A stretch of DNA of 64,000 nt from Flaccisagitta enflata (Eukaryota; Chaetognatha; Sagittoidea; Aphragmophora): assembly GCA_965153355.1 (NCBI GenBank), contig OZ231128.1, forward strand, positions 1,116,001 through 1,180,000, given 5' to 3'. A model generated the notes under the pieces. That model was not told the DNA's origin. It worked only from the letters and a program-made list of their open reading frames with translations, and searched no databases. Of the stretch, positions 24,168 through 34,837 are shown one piece after another (within the stretch, counting starts at the first letter, position 1; each line of letters begins with the position of its first letter). The translations under genes were made by a program, and so were the position numbers.

Positions 24168-24308
24168 ATGGCCGCCTGTGGGTGGCCTAACTACCATCCA
24201 TGGGCGACCTCACTGCCGCCTATGGGCGGCCTCACTGCCGCCTGTGGGCGGTCCCACTGCCACCTGCGGGCGGCCCCACTGCCACCTGTGGGTGGCCCCA
24301 TTGCCGCC
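24168..24308. repeat. 22-bp minisatellite of hairpin units
   Basis: About six units of CCTCACTGCCGCCTATGGGC-like sequence. Each unit holds the inverted pair GCCGCC and GGGCGGC around a three-base loop. The changes in stem arms tend to be matched (GCCACC with GGGTGG). It abuts the GT microsatellite. Confidence 0.8.
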
Positions 24309-24490
<182 letters not shown>

Positions 24491-24516
24491 CGGAAAAAGC
24501 GGGGTTGTGTGACATA

Positions 24517-25107
24517 CTATCTAGGCGGAAAAAATCTTTCGTCCTGTAACAAAAACGTCTTCATTGGCGTAAAAATGAATACAAATCAATTAGAAATCCT
24601 TAGATAATTAGTGTGAGCTCCCTTTGACTGAATCAAAGCAGCCATTTGTTTCGGAGGCGATTCTTAGAGCTGTTCGAGTTACTCAGGAGTTAATGCTTTC
24701 CAGATCTTTCTTGTGATTTTTTTTGTCTATTCTTTTGCTACATTTAAACTCACAGCATTCAAAAGAATCATCAAATCATAGAAAAACCAGTGACGTAAAC
24801 GAAGCCCTTCAAATTTTCAAGCAGGCAACGCAAATTGCATCTGTCTAGCTCAAGGCGTTTAGAAGTAATCAAAAAATGAGTGAAATGATAACATCAGAAG
24901 ATTGTGTAGAAATGGCTAGAGTGAAACTGAAGTATTTCATTCAAAGTTGAATAGCTTTTGAACGCATAGAGCTAGAGGGATGCGGTTTGCGTCAATCTCT
25001 TGCAAATTTGAAGGGCTTTAATTTTCTTACCAATTTTTTAATGATTGGTTGATTCTAACCTGAGATATGCATGTAAACGTAGCGAAACATTTTTTCCGCC
25101 TAGATAG
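24517..25107. mobile_element. Palindromic MITE inserted in the 29-bp satellite (591 bp)
   Basis: The ends are CTATCTAGGCGGAAAAAAT and ATTTTTTCCGCCTAGATAG, each flanked by TA. Joining the flanks at one TA gives GTGTGACATACATTGGAGAA, an exact junction of the neighbouring satellite. The insertion site is therefore known to the base. Inner inverse words include AAGCCCTTCAAATTT and AAATTTGAAGGGCTT. Confidence 0.9.
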
Positions 25108-26880
25108 TACATTGGAGAATACCGGGCTGTGTGACAAACATTAGAACAAACTGGGTAGTGTGACATACATCAAAGAATACAGGGCTGTGCGATATACATT
25201 GGAGAAAAACTGGGAGGTGTGACATAAATCGAAGAATTCTGGACTGTGTGACATACATTGGAGAAAACTGGGTGGTCTGACATACATTCTGGGCTGTGTG
25301 ACATAAAGTAATGTTGTCCAACACACATACATTGGAGAATTCTGGGCAGTGTGATATACATCAGAGAATTCTGGGCTGTGTGACATACATCGGAGAAAAC
25401 TAGGTGGTGTGACATACATAGCAGAATTCTGGGCTGTGTGACATACATCTGAGAAAACTGGGTGGTGTGACATACATCGGAGAATTTTGGGATGTGTGAC
25501 ATACATCGGAGAAAACTGGTTAGTGTGACATACATCGCAGAATTCTGGTCTGTGTGACATACATCTGAGAAAACTGGGTGGTGTGACATACATCGGAGAA
25601 TTCTGGGCTGTGTGACATACATTGAAGAAAACTGGGTGGTGTGACATACATCGGAGAATTCTGGGCTGTGTGACATACATCGGAGAAAACTGGGTGGTGT
25701 GACATACATCAGAGAATTCTGGTCTTGGTGACATACATCGGAGAATTCTGGGCTATGTGACATACATTGGAGAAAACTGAGTGGTGTGACATACACCGGA
25801 GAATTCTGGGTTGTGTGACTTACATCAGAGAAAACTAGGTTGTGTGACATACATCAGAAAATTCTGGGCTATGTGACATACATTGGAGAAAACTGAGTGG
25901 TGTGACATACATCGGAGAATTCTGGCTTGTGTGACATACATCGGAGAAAACTAGGTTGTGTGACATACATCGGAGAATTCTGGGCTATATGACATACATT
26001 GGAGGAAACTGAGTGGTGTGACATACATTGGAGAATTCTGGGTTGTGTGACATACATCAGAGAAAACTGGGTGGTGTGACATACATCGCAGAATTCTGGT
26101 CTGTGTTACATACATTGGAAAAAACTGGGTGGTGTGACATACATCGGAGAATTCTGGGCTTTGTGACATACATTGGAGAAAACTGGGTGGTGTGACATAC
26201 ATCGGAGAATTCTGGGGTGTGTGACATACATCGGAGAAAACTGGGTGGTGCGACATACATCGGAGAATTCTGGGGTGTATGACATACATCGGAGAAAACT
26301 GGGTGGTGTGACATACATCAGAGAATTCTGGTCTATGTGACATACATCGGAGAATTCTGGGCTGTGTGACATACATCGGAGAAAACCGGGTGGTGTGACA
26401 TACATTGGAGAATTCTAGGCTGTGTGACATACATCGGAGAAAACTAGGTTGTGTGACATACATTGGAGAATTCTGGGCTGTGTGACATACATTGGAGAAA
26501 ACTGAGTGGTGTGACATACATTGGAGAATTCTGGGTTGTGTGACATACATCGGAGAAAACTGGGTGGTGTGATATACATTGGAGAATTCTGGTCAGTGTG
26601 ACATACATTGGAGAAAACTGAGTGGTGTGACATACATCGGAGAATTCTGGGTTGTGTGACATACATCGGAGAAAACTGGGTGGTGTGATATACATCGGAG
26701 AATTCTGGTCTGTGTGACATACATCGGAGAATTCTGGGCTGTGTGACATACTTTTAGTTTGGGTATAGTGAGGGATGTTGTTCCACCTATCATACATCGG
26801 AGAAAACCGAGTGGTGTGACATACATTGGAGAATTCTGGGCTGTGTGACATACATTGGAGAAAACTAGGTTGTGTGACAC
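25108..26880. repeat. 29-bp satellite with 58-bp higher-order unit
   Basis: About 60 monomers alternate between an A type (GGAGAATTCTGGGCTGTGTG) and a B type (GGAGAAAACTGGGTGGTGTG), each followed by ACATACATC. The alternation makes a 58-bp dimer with an EcoRI site (GAATTC) per dimer. No monomer has a stop on the minus strand in any frame. Long open frames therefore run through in all three minus frames and encode a 29-residue repeat (SDVCHTAQNSPMYV and similar). This is a property of the array, not evidence of a gene. A 45-bp foreign piece interrupts it near 26755. Confidence 0.95.
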
Positions 26881-27224
26881 ACGTATGTACGTACACACGG
26901 AGAAAACTCTGGGAATTTAGTGTTCCACTTTCGTGCAACACAATTAGAGGGGATGCCGGCCCTATCAGGAACTTGTCAGAGGGTCATGAAACTTGGCAAA
27001 TCTTATCATTTTGATAAATAGGAGCAGATCCTAGATTTAGACAGGTTGTCGAGACCAATTACATCGCAACCCTCACCCTGTTGTGAAATACAAACTACTA
27101 GACCTTGAGCGATGCTACTTTGAAAACAATATGTTCCCTTAGGGAGAAAATCAGATAAAAATCTGAGTCACCAAAATGCCATGTGACTAACATGGCATGT
27201 CTGAGTAGAAGTTTAACAATATCT
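26881..27224. other. No gene seen
   Basis: Unique intron-like sequence between the satellite and the duplicated collagen block. It holds nothing recognisable. Confidence 0.4.
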
Positions 27225-27690
27225 GGCATCTAAAGCTAAGGACCTGGTACCAATGAATTGGATCTTGCAGTTATGCAAAGGCATACAGTTGAGCACCACT
27301 GTAGCACACCTGATGTTATTGCTGACTCATGGGGAAATTCTGTTGTTTTTCCTAAATTAGCAATAAAGCAGCTTCACTAATAAGCATAACTTTGCCCAGT
27401 TCCTTGACAGTTAACTATCAAATCCAAACTTTAATCGAACAAGAAAAAAGGAATATTACAGGATGGTTGCAAAAACTCTTGATGCTAGGATAGTAAAGTG
27501 TAAGATCATACAATCTTAGCACACCAATATACTAACCTGCTGATCCAGAATCTCCCTTGGGGCTAATGTTACCTTTTTCTCCTTTTGCTCCAGGAATTCC
27601 AGGCAGACCCCGTTCACCAGGCAACCCTTGTTGACCACGCGGACCCGGTGGGCCAGAGGGACCTATTACACCTGCGATGGGCATGAAAAA
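27225..27690. repeat. Duplicated collagen exon-plus-intron block, copy 2
   Basis: It aligns with 18690-19225 over both intron and exon. Matching words include GAATATTACAGGATGGTTGC and the exon borders ACTAACCTGCTGATCCAG and CCTGCGATGGGCATGAAAAA. Confidence 0.8.
27537..27671 (-). CDS. Collagen Gly-X-Y exon (135 bp)
   Basis: The acceptor CCATCGCAG and the donor GTTAGTATATTGG bound 135 open bases in phase 1-1. The peptide runs through [19 protein letters not shown] and [11 protein letters not shown], with one imperfection (GNISPKG) near the C-terminal end, and finishes GDSGSA. Compared with the paralogous 99-bp exon it has 12 more codons and the same first and last residues. The size difference came from whole-codon changes inside the exon. 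It encodes part of a triple-helical domain of an extracellular or membrane collagen. A candidate upstream exon lies 195 bp away at 27866-27913. Confidence 0.88.
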
Positions 27691-27865
27691 TCAAAAATAC
27701 TAAAAGGCTACACAATACTTAACATTCAACAAGTTCAATTCAATTTTAGAGATGGTAATGGGTTTTTGATACCATAAAAAACTAACAATTACTGATGATT
27801 ATAGTCAATTGATGCTGAATACTAATTTCTGATAACTAATAATTAATGAAATAAGTTTTCTGCAC

Positions 27866-27913
27866 CTGGCTTCTTGGCAATTTCCTCGATCTTCCTCCCA
27901 TGTGCGATGATCC
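27866..27913 (-). CDS. Candidate 48-bp exon upstream of the collagen exon
   Basis: On the minus strand TTTTAG precedes an open 48-bp segment in phase 1-1 encoding IIAHGRKIEEIAKKP with split glycine codons at both borders. GTGCAG follows, which is a weak donor. The frame joins cleanly to the 27537-27671 exon. The peptide is a short charged helix-like linker, not Gly-X-Y. It may be chance, but phase and position fit. Confidence 0.4.
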
Positions 27914-28310
27914 CTAAAATGATTGAAAATTGACCAATCAAGTGACTAGAATACTTTTGCGTCGCTAAACATTTTGTTCTTCCAAATGATAACGGCGTTC
28001 AGAACAAATATTCTAACTAGTTTTTTTTTTTTAAAGAAAATATCTTCTTTGTCCTGTAAAAGCAAATAATGAAGCATGATTAGATAGAGTGCAAGGGGTT
28101 TGGCGGTTTTGCATAAAAAAAGAATGATTTATTCATGAAGCGAGCCTGAGTAAATCAAAGCAAGAGACATTTTCTATAGTGATTACGTACAATACCAGGG
28201 ATTAAAGACTAGCTTATATTGGTGCCACTATATTCTATAGGGAAACCTACCTCATGAAAACAAAAAAACAAACAAAACTACAGCTATACCAACTACAGCT
28301 ACAATTTTTT
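27914..28310. other. No gene seen
   Basis: AT-rich intron-like sequence up to the T-run before the next element head. Confidence 0.4.
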
Positions 28311-28860
28311 AGTCGCCTGCACGCGACTCTACACGGTCAGGATTCCCGGTTGCAAAAAGCTTAAAGAAAATAAAAAAAAATGGACACCTCACAGATTTTT
28401 GCACAGAGGACCTAAAAAGGCTGTAGAACACAATTCTGATATTCATTTTGACCTAACATGAGCCAAAAAAATTAGAAACGATTTTTTGTGCTAAAAACAG
28501 CTATTTTTCTTTAAAGAATGGTGTAAAATGAAACATTTTAGACTTTTTTTTACAGAAACTTAAAGGACCAATAGCAATTGAGTGAACCTGGAACGATTTT
28601 GACTAGGTCTGCGAGGTTCAAAAACTGCATTAGAATCCTCAAAAATAAAAAAAATGACCCAAAATCAAAAAATTCTAAAAACTGACGTTTTGGAACAGTT
28701 TCTTAGGGTAAGATATGCTATGAGTATGAATTTCATAGATGTACTAAAAAAACATGCATGTTATAGGCAAAAAATGCGAAACCGCAATATGCAAAAAATA
28801 TCAAATGAAATGAAATGAAATCACAGACTGGGGTATCTGCTAGGACACCAAAAAAGTATC

Positions 28861-29110
28861 CAATGGAACAAATCATCAGCCTCTAGTAAGTCAGCCTTTA
28901 TGGTCTAATGGTTAGAACACTTGCCTTCAGAAATGAGGGTCAAGGGTTCGAATCCAGGACGGGCTTGAAGGTAACACAGGAGTTTGAGAGAGCGCTTAAA
29001 ACGCTGAGTCGGTCCCAAGCCCAACAACTGTGGTGACTTACTATGCTGAGGTAAAACAAATTGTATATCTCTGCTCATCGCATTCATTAAATGGTCAGAC
29101 TCAAAGCCAG
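28861..29110 (+). mobile_element. tRNA-derived SINE-like insertion with 40-bp flanking repeats
   Basis: A Pol III A box (TGGTCTAATGG) and a perfect B box (GGTTCGAATCC) stand about 40 bases apart, as in tRNA genes. The T stem and acceptor do not pair well, so it is not a functional tRNA. The tRNA-unrelated body includes GCTGAGTCGGTCCCAAGCCC. Identical 40-bp sequences (28821-28860 and 29111-29150, TCACAGACTGGGGTATCTGC onward) flank the insertion. They are longer than a normal SINE target duplication. Confidence 0.7.
28908..28972 (+). promoter_or_regulatory. Internal Pol III promoter boxes of the SINE
   Basis: The A box TGGTCTAATGG and B box GGTTCGAATCC match the consensus of internal RNA polymerase III promoters. 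Activity is not shown. Confidence 0.6.
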
Positions 29111-29541
29111 TCACAGACTGGGGTATCTGCTAGGACACCAAAAAAGTATCAAATGAAATCAAGTGCAAACTTTCAAAAATAGCAAAAATCATGTAGAAAC
29201 ACCAAAAATTGAATCAGCACAGTGCAAATGATCAACATACATCAATATCAATCAGATTCAACCAAAAAATGTAAAAAAAATAGTGTTTTTATAGCAAAAA
29301 ACACAATTTTTTACATAACAAAAAGTTTCTAATTTTTTTGGCTGAAGTTATGTCAAAATGAATATCAGAATCGTGTTCTACAGCCTTCTTAGGTCCCCTG
29401 TGCAAAAAACTGTGATGTGTCCATCTTTTTTTTTTCAAAACCCTTAAAATTGAGATTTTCTCTAACCTGAATCCTGACCGTACAACCCGCTTTGTCCGTC
29501 CGTCCGTCTGTTGGTTGGTGTGTCACACTTTTACTTTTTTT

Positions 29542-30140
29542 GGGCAGCGGCCCCAAAGGGTTAATGACCTATGCTTTCACACATATGGGGAATTTTCTCC
29601 TTCTCCTCCTCCTCCTCTGTCTGTCCGTACCCCCCCCCCCCAGCTCAGAGGCCCAAATTCTAGTCCCGAGACCCAAATCCCAGTCTTGTGGGCCAAATCC
29701 TATCCAAAAGGCCCAAATCCTAGTCTCAAGGACCAAATCCCAGCCTTGAGATCCAAATCTCATCTTTTAGGCTCAAATCCCAGCTGTGAGGCCTAAATCT
29801 AAGCCTCAAGGTTCATATCTCAGCCTCAAGGATGAGATTTAGGTCTCAAGGCTGAGATTTGAGCCTCCAGGCTAGGATTTGGGCCTTGAGGCTAGGATTT
29901 GGGCCTTTTGGGTAGGATTTGGGCCATGAGAGTGGGATTAAGGTGTCAGGACTAGAATTTGGGCCTCGGAGCTGGGGGAGGGGGACGGGCGGATGGAGGA
30001 GGAGGAGGAGGAGGAGGAGAAAATTCCCCATAGGTCATCGACCCCTTTGGGGCCGCTGCCCTGCTTCCCCTTCAACTTCAAGCACAACCTACTAGGGCAG
30101 GGCACGGGTACCACTGACCATCTAACGCTTTTGCGACTAT
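29542..30140 (+). mobile_element. Foldback module FB4 with array inverted at midpoint
   Basis: The left arm GGGCAGCGGCCCCAAAGGG, then GACCTATGCTTTCACACATA and GGGGAATTTTCTCC, is followed by TCC-rich sequence and a C-run. A 20-bp array of GGCCCAAATCCCAGTC type changes orientation near 29830 and continues as GAGGCTGGGATTTGGGCCTT type. G-run, GGA-run and inverse arm follow. The tail has the stem TGCCCTGC/GCAGGGCA and ends CATCTAACGCTTTTGCGACT. Confidence 0.88.
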
Positions 30141-30267
30141 TTATCAATTCTATTTCTTTAAGTCATTTAAGAGTATACTGAGTCATTCTAAGTCATCCTA
30201 AGTCATCCTAAGTCATTCTAAGTCAATCTGTAAGTCTTGCACGCGACATATAGGTGTTGGCCTTGTT

Positions 30268-30589
30268 TTTCGATGAACCACCATTACTTCTTGGATCCTT
30301 GGACCTTTCCTTTCATCCATCAAAATTATTTTCTTGAGGTGAAGAAAAATGAATTCATCTTGCCCACAATGGATCTTTTTTTTTTGGTTTCTTACTGACC
30401 ATGGGATAAAGAATATTCATTACTGAGTAATCCATATGTGCCTGTCAAATGCTCGCACGATGTTGCTCTCTTGTTTTTAATATCTCGTCTCGCCTAATCA
30501 TCAACCCAGCGTGATAATGGACCATTCTCGAAGCCCGATCATGAAGAAAAAAGAAATAATCAAACTGAAAACTCGTTCTCTCACGCCTT
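30268..30589. other. No gene seen
   Basis: Unique sequence. It holds nothing recognisable beyond T-rich runs. Confidence 0.35.
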
Positions 30590-30990
30590 GATCGATTCAT
30601 TTTTTTCTCTCTCTTTTCATATTCATGGCAATCTGCGCACGCTGTACACACTGCTCCCATACAGCGACTTAATCAGACTTGAGTGTCTGGGTTGGTGATT
30701 GATGGGGAAGTGTTCTCCAATATTATGGGAACATCAGCCACTATCTGGTAAGTTTTTTGGAAAGCACAATTATTGTAAAACACCCCTTGCTGCCTTGAAG
30801 GAAAACCGGTCAGGTGGTGGCGTTTTTATTTTCATAGTTTACCTGGTTTCATTCATAACTTTGGAACGGATTGATCAAAATACCTGGGATTGGACTCGTT
30901 TGCAAGATATTTTGAAGTAAATTACGAAAAATATATCAAAAATGGGTTGTCACCTTGCAAAAGCTCTCTTGAGGCTGTCAAAAGAGACCT
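30590..30990. repeat. Inverted duplicate of 42.31-42.69 kb (copy 1)
   Basis: Shared words are TTAATCAGACTTGAGTGTCT and ACTATYTGGTAAGTTTTTT. In this copy all three frames of the exon-like piece contain stops, so it is not coding here. Confidence 0.7.
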
Positions 30991-31301
30991 AAATGGTAAG
31001 AATTGTCAAAAATGAAAACCCATGATTTTTTATATCAAACGCAAGAGTCGTACCTCGCTGCTCTATAACTGATCCGGGATGACTTATCATTAACTAAGTT
31101 GATGATTTGGGACCCAAAGGGCCCACCAACACAGCTCTCAGGGCCCGAAATTAAAACAAAAATGCTTACCGGGTCATCAGCCTGAGATGCCGGATAATGT
31201 CAAGCTTTTACTCTGAGATGCCACATATTACAGATTTTTTTTTTTCTGCAAATGAAAAGGTAAAGCATGGTCAATTGCAACAAGCCAAAGGCCTCTGAGC
31301 A

Positions 31302-31561
31302 ACAATTTCAATTTCAATGGAAAAATTAAACAGAATGGTAATACAATGGGTGGGCAATGAAGTATATCACATATGTACGAGTGAATCACAGCCAGTTTCC
31401 ATGGCGCGCGTAAGAAGACAATTTAAAAGCATGATTCCGGATATGAGTAGCCCATGACGCATAAAAACGATGGAAGCCAATCTCAATACATCGCAATAAG
31501 TCTCCGAGACCAATCGAACCACACCACCAAGACGCGTGCCCACGTTACCTAATATAATAGC
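31302..31561 (-). other. 3-prime UTR and tail of the CR1-like element
   Basis: Downstream of the ORF2 stop the minus strand carries about 260 bases ending in the short repeat TTGAAATTGAAATTG near 31302. CR1 and L2 type elements end in such short tandem repeats rather than poly(A). The next 10 bases look like ordinary flank, and I could not define a target duplication. Confidence 0.6.
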
Positions 31562-34500
31562 TCACGGACAGATTCCACAGCCACCCAGACACCGAAAACC
31601 AGCATAAACAGACAGAAACTCACCCTTGGACCTCCTCTTAAATGCCCCCAGGGATACCGCCCCCCTCTGCGCCTCCGCCATTGTCGCCCACTCCCTCGGC
31701 ACCCTATACCCCACCGACCTGTGGTCCCTTGTCGACAGGTAAAGCCCCGCCCTTGCTGCCCTAGTCCCATACCCATGGACCCCATCAATCCTCCCCAGCA
31801 TAGCTGCCTGGTTCTCTGGAAGGCGCCCATTCCAGAACTGCCAGGCATGGACCCTAAGCTGTTGCCTATAAAGGTCCCCCAGTTTCAGCATGCCATGCTG
31901 GGCCAGGAGCGGGTCTGCATGGTACCGCCCTTTTTTGCCAGCAATCAGGCCAGCAAACCTCTTCTGGTACCTGACCAGGGAACCCCCCAGTGTCAGGTTC
32001 CGCCCCTCCTTGAGGTCCCCCCACACCATCAGGCAATACTGCAGGTGAGGGAGAACAAGCCCATTATAGAGCGAAAGAAGGCGCTGCCCATCCAGGACAG
32101 CCCCCGCCCTTCCCAGAACCCCCAGCAGGCGCCCCACCCTCCCCTTGACCTGCTCGATATGCCCAGCCCACCTCAGCCCACCATCCACCCACATCCCAAG
32201 GAACCGAGCCCCCTCAACCCTCCCAATCTGCTCACCCCCTATCTCTAACCCCCCTGCTGGTGGCTCCCTCCCCCCAGGTCCGCCAAAATAGACATACTCT
32301 GTCTTCTTCAGATTCAGAGTGAGCCTATTACACCTAAACCACCGGCTGAGCTCTCCCAAACCCCTGTTTACCCTCCCAAAAAGCTCAGCGGGGTCCCTTC
32401 CCTCAGCAAAAATGTTAGTGTCATCCGCAAACAGGACAAGATCAAGGCCGTGGCATGCCCTTACCATGTCATTCACGTACAACAGGAAGAAGAGCGGGCC
32501 AAGAACTGAACCCTGAGGGACTCCACATCTCACCTGTCCCCTCTCTGACTCAAAGCCCCCATACACCACATACTGCCCCCTGTCCCTCAAATAGTCCCGC
32601 AGCAGGCCCAGCGCCTCCCCCCTCACCCCATAATGCTCCAGCTTGGCAAGCAACACCCCATGGTCCACGGTGTCGAACGCCTTCTTGAGGTCAACAAAGA
32701 CCCCAAGAGCCGCATTCCCCTTACCCCACGCCCCCCTAACCCTCTCCACCATGTCCAACACAGCCATAGCTGTGGAGTGACCCGACCTAAACCCATACTG
32801 GCCGGGGATAATCACCCGGTGCCTATCCAAAAACCGCATCAGCCTCACCTTTATCACCCTCTCAAAAATTTGAGAGAGGACCGGGAGAACTGAGACTGGC
32901 CGGTAATTGGCGTACATGGTGGGATCCTCACCCTTAAATACCGGGACCACTCTTGCCACCTTGAAGCACGCAGGATAATGACCATCCCGCATGCAACAAT
33001 TGAACAGCCGGGAAAGGGATCCCGAGAGTTCACGAGCCACCCCCTTAATAACCCGGGGAGACACCCCATCCCACCCTGCCCCTTTGCCGGGCTCAAGGCC
33101 CCTGCACAACTCCTCGACCTCTGCCGGAGTTGTGGGGCTCCAGATGAGCGACTCAGCAACCCTGTCACCCATGTATTCCAGGAAGGCCCCATCCCTCTCC
33201 CCCCTAATCTTACCCGCCAACTTGGGCCCCACCTGACAATAAAAATCGCAAAACCCCGCCGCTATCCCTGCCCCATCTGTCACCCCCACCCCCTCCTCCT
33301 CAAAATAGCCACAAGCAGCCCCCCCGCCCTTCCTCCGTCCCCCTATCACCTCCCCCAACACCTCCCAGGTGGCCCTCAAGTCCCCCCCTATCTCCCCAAG
33401 CCTCTGGTCGAAGTATTCCCTTTTCAGCCTGCGCCTTAGCCTGTTCACCTCCCTACTGACTTCGACCAGTCTACCCTCCCCCTCCTGATCTAGCCGCCCC
33501 CTGACCTTCCTGGAGTACAGCTCCCCCTTTTCCCTCACCAACTCCTTGAAGCCCTCTTCATCCAACCAGGGCTTCTCCACATCCCTCCGCCCCCTCTTGT
33601 CCTCAACCCAGGGGAATGCCGCGTCATACATATCCCGGAACGCATTCCGGAAGTTGGCGACGTTGGCCTCCACCCCTAGTGCCCTGACCTCATCAAAGCT
33701 CCAGCCCTCCAACTCCTCAGCAAACCTCCCAATCCTGCCCTCGTTCACCCGCCTCCTCTTCCTCCTACCCACACCCCCCTGGGTCCCCCCTGCCCCCCCA
33801 CTACCACCCACAAATGCAAAGATAGGGAGATGGTCCGAAACTCTCACCGTTACCAGGCCACTCCCTATGTTTGCCGTCACGTTATTGGTCCATATGTTGT
33901 CGATAAGTGTCGCCGTAGTGTCCGTGAGTCTTGTTGGGAGAGATATCAGGGGGTAAAACCCCCCTGATGTAAATCCCCCAAGGTAGTCCGATGTTGGCCC
34001 ATGGTTCCCTGACCTGAGGAGGTCAACATTGAAGTCGCCCATCAGGTAGGCATCCGTCCCCCGTAGCCTAGTCAGGACCTGGGCCATCTCTGTGCTAAAC
34101 CCCTCCAAGTCCCCACCCGGTGGCCTATAAACAACCCCTACCACGTCGTTCCTACGTCCCCCTCCCCTAACAATCTCAACAAACACCGACTCAAAAACCC
34201 CCTCCTCAAACCTACTTAAGTCCGGCCGTTCCCGATACGTCAGTCCCTCCCTCAAAAGAAGCGCCACCCCCCCTCCAGCCCGAACCCTTCTAGACGCACA
34301 CACCGCCCCATACCCCCCCACCATCACCCTCTTCTCGCTCTCCTCATCAAGCCACGTCTCCGCCAGTCCCACCACATCCCACCCCACCCCCCACCTCTTC
34401 ATCTCCGCCTCCAGGAGCTCAAGGCCCGGGCCCCTTGCACTCCTGATATTGTGGAACATCAGAGAGAGTGAGCAACCCCCCTCTCTGGCCACTTCCTTCA

Positions 34501-34837
34501 GCCGCCCCGCCACCCCATCCCCGCCTACATAGGAGCAGCCCCTAAGGGTCGCATCCAGCCCCTCAAGGACCTGCCTGACCTCCTCGTCGAAGGGGTCAAA
34601 GCGCAGATCCTGGAAATCCCCAGCCCTCGACCCCAGCCCTTCCCTGTATTCCCTCAACGCCCCCCTAAACTCCCCCTCCCCCTGCAGCCCAACAAAGGGA
34701 AGCGCCCCCCCCATACAGCCCGCACACCAAACCCCCTCCCTCCCTACCCCCCTGACTCTTACCACCCGTCCACATACCTCACAACGTGGGCACCTTGCAC
34801 CCGTCGCCACCCTTGACATCTCTCCATCACCATCCAT
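31562..34837 (-). CDS. CR1-like retrotransposon ORF2 (endonuclease-reverse transcriptase), intact
   Basis: A single uninterrupted frame of 1091 residues. An N-terminal Cys-rich knuckle has Cys 16, 19, 22, 38 and 41. The AP endonuclease spans roughly residues 120-340 with MFHNIRSARG, the LAETWL Glu, MGDFNVD near 265 and SDHLPIF near 331. The RT spans about 580-870 with motif A FVDLKKAFDTVDH near 714, motif B GVPQGSVLGPL near 769 and the catalytic LFADD near 804. A thumb and C-terminal region follow. Family knowledge: the enzyme nicks chromosomal DNA and reverse-transcribes the element RNA at the nick. ORF2 overlaps ORF1 by 11 bases in a different frame, consistent with reinitiation. All catalytic residues I can check are present. 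The GC content is far above the flanks, which suggests a young or foreign copy. Confidence 0.95.
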   Translation of the reverse strand: MDGDGEMSRVATGARCPRCEVCGRVVRVRGVGREGVWCAGCMGGALPFVGLQGEGEFRGALREYREGLGSRAGDFQDLRFDPFDEEVRQVLEGLDATLRGCSYVGGDGVAGRLKEVAREGGCSLSLMFHNIRSARGPGLELLEAEMKRWGVGWDVVGLAETWLDEESEKRVMVGGYGAVCASRRVRAGGGVALLLREGLTYRERPDLSRFEEGVFESVFVEIVRGGGRRNDVVGVVYRPPGGDLEGFSTEMAQVLTRLRGTDAYLMGDFNVDLLRSGNHGPTSDYLGGFTSGGFYPLISLPTRLTDTTATLIDNIWTNNVTANIGSGLVTVRVSDHLPIFAFVGGSGGAGGTQGGVGRRKRRRVNEGRIGRFAEELEGWSFDEVRALGVEANVANFRNAFRDMYDAAFPWVEDKRGRRDVEKPWLDEEGFKELVREKGELYSRKVRGRLDQEGEGRLVEVSREVNRLRRRLKREYFDQRLGEIGGDLRATWEVLGEVIGGRRKGGGAACGYFEEEGVGVTDGAGIAAGFCDFYCQVGPKLAGKIRGERDGAFLEYMGDRVAESLIWSPTTPAEVEELCRGLEPGKGAGWDGVSPRVIKGVARELSGSLSRLFNCCMRDGHYPACFKVARVVPVFKGEDPTMYANYRPVSVLPVLSQIFERVIKVRLMRFLDRHRVIIPGQYGFRSGHSTAMAVLDMVERVRGAWGKGNAALGVFVDLKKAFDTVDHGVLLAKLEHYGVRGEALGLLRDYLRDRGQYVVYGGFESERGQVRCGVPQGSVLGPLFFLLYVNDMVRACHGLDLVLFADDTNIFAEGRDPAELFGRVNRGLGELSRWFRCNRLTLNLKKTEYVYFGGPGGREPPAGGLEIGGEQIGRVEGARFLGMWVDGGLRWAGHIEQVKGRVGRLLGVLGRAGAVLDGQRLLSLYNGLVLPHLQYCLMVWGDLKEGRNLTLGGSLVRYQKRFAGLIAGKKGRYHADPLLAQHGMLKLGDLYRQQLRVHAWQFWNGRLPENQAAMLGRIDGVHGYGTRAARAGLYLSTRDHRSVGYRVPREWATMAEAQRGAVSLGAFKRRSKGEFLSVYAGFRCLGGCGICP

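Larger units (their letters stand above)
28331..29482. repeat. Inverted repeat with ~175-bp arms around a SINE
   Basis: The left arm (28331-28508) and right arm (29281-29482) are inverse copies. Paired words are CGGTCAGGATTC with GAATCCTGACCG and CTGATATTCATTTTGAC with GTCAAAATGAATATCAG. The arms differ by scattered substitutions and short indels, so the structure is not very recent. Confidence 0.85.
28311..30267 (+). mobile_element. Composite AGTCGC-headed element (HE4)
   Basis: The head is AGTCGCCTGCACGCGACT, then TCTACACGG at 28311. After a large inverted repeat (28331-29482) the head-type words resume (TACAACCCGCTTTGTCCGTC). FB4 follows, then a short AAGTCATTC array (30162-30228) and the tail GCACGCGACATATAGGTG, ending GGCCTTGTT. 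A T-run precedes the head. It is best explained as a small element that has accumulated nested modules. Confidence 0.7.

Noticed and set aside
25108-26880. Regular ~29-bp repeats that could suggest a CRISPR array
   Set aside because: The repeats are contiguous with no unique spacers and form an alternating dimer; the context is a eukaryotic intron. It is a satellite.
28895-28985. A functional tRNA gene
   Set aside because: A and B boxes are good, but the T stem and acceptor stem do not pair. The unit continues into a SINE body flanked by direct repeats.
31721-33956. Plus-strand proline-rich open frames over the CR1-like element
   Set aside because: They are antisense shadows of the GC-rich ORF2; the minus strand has all conserved motifs.
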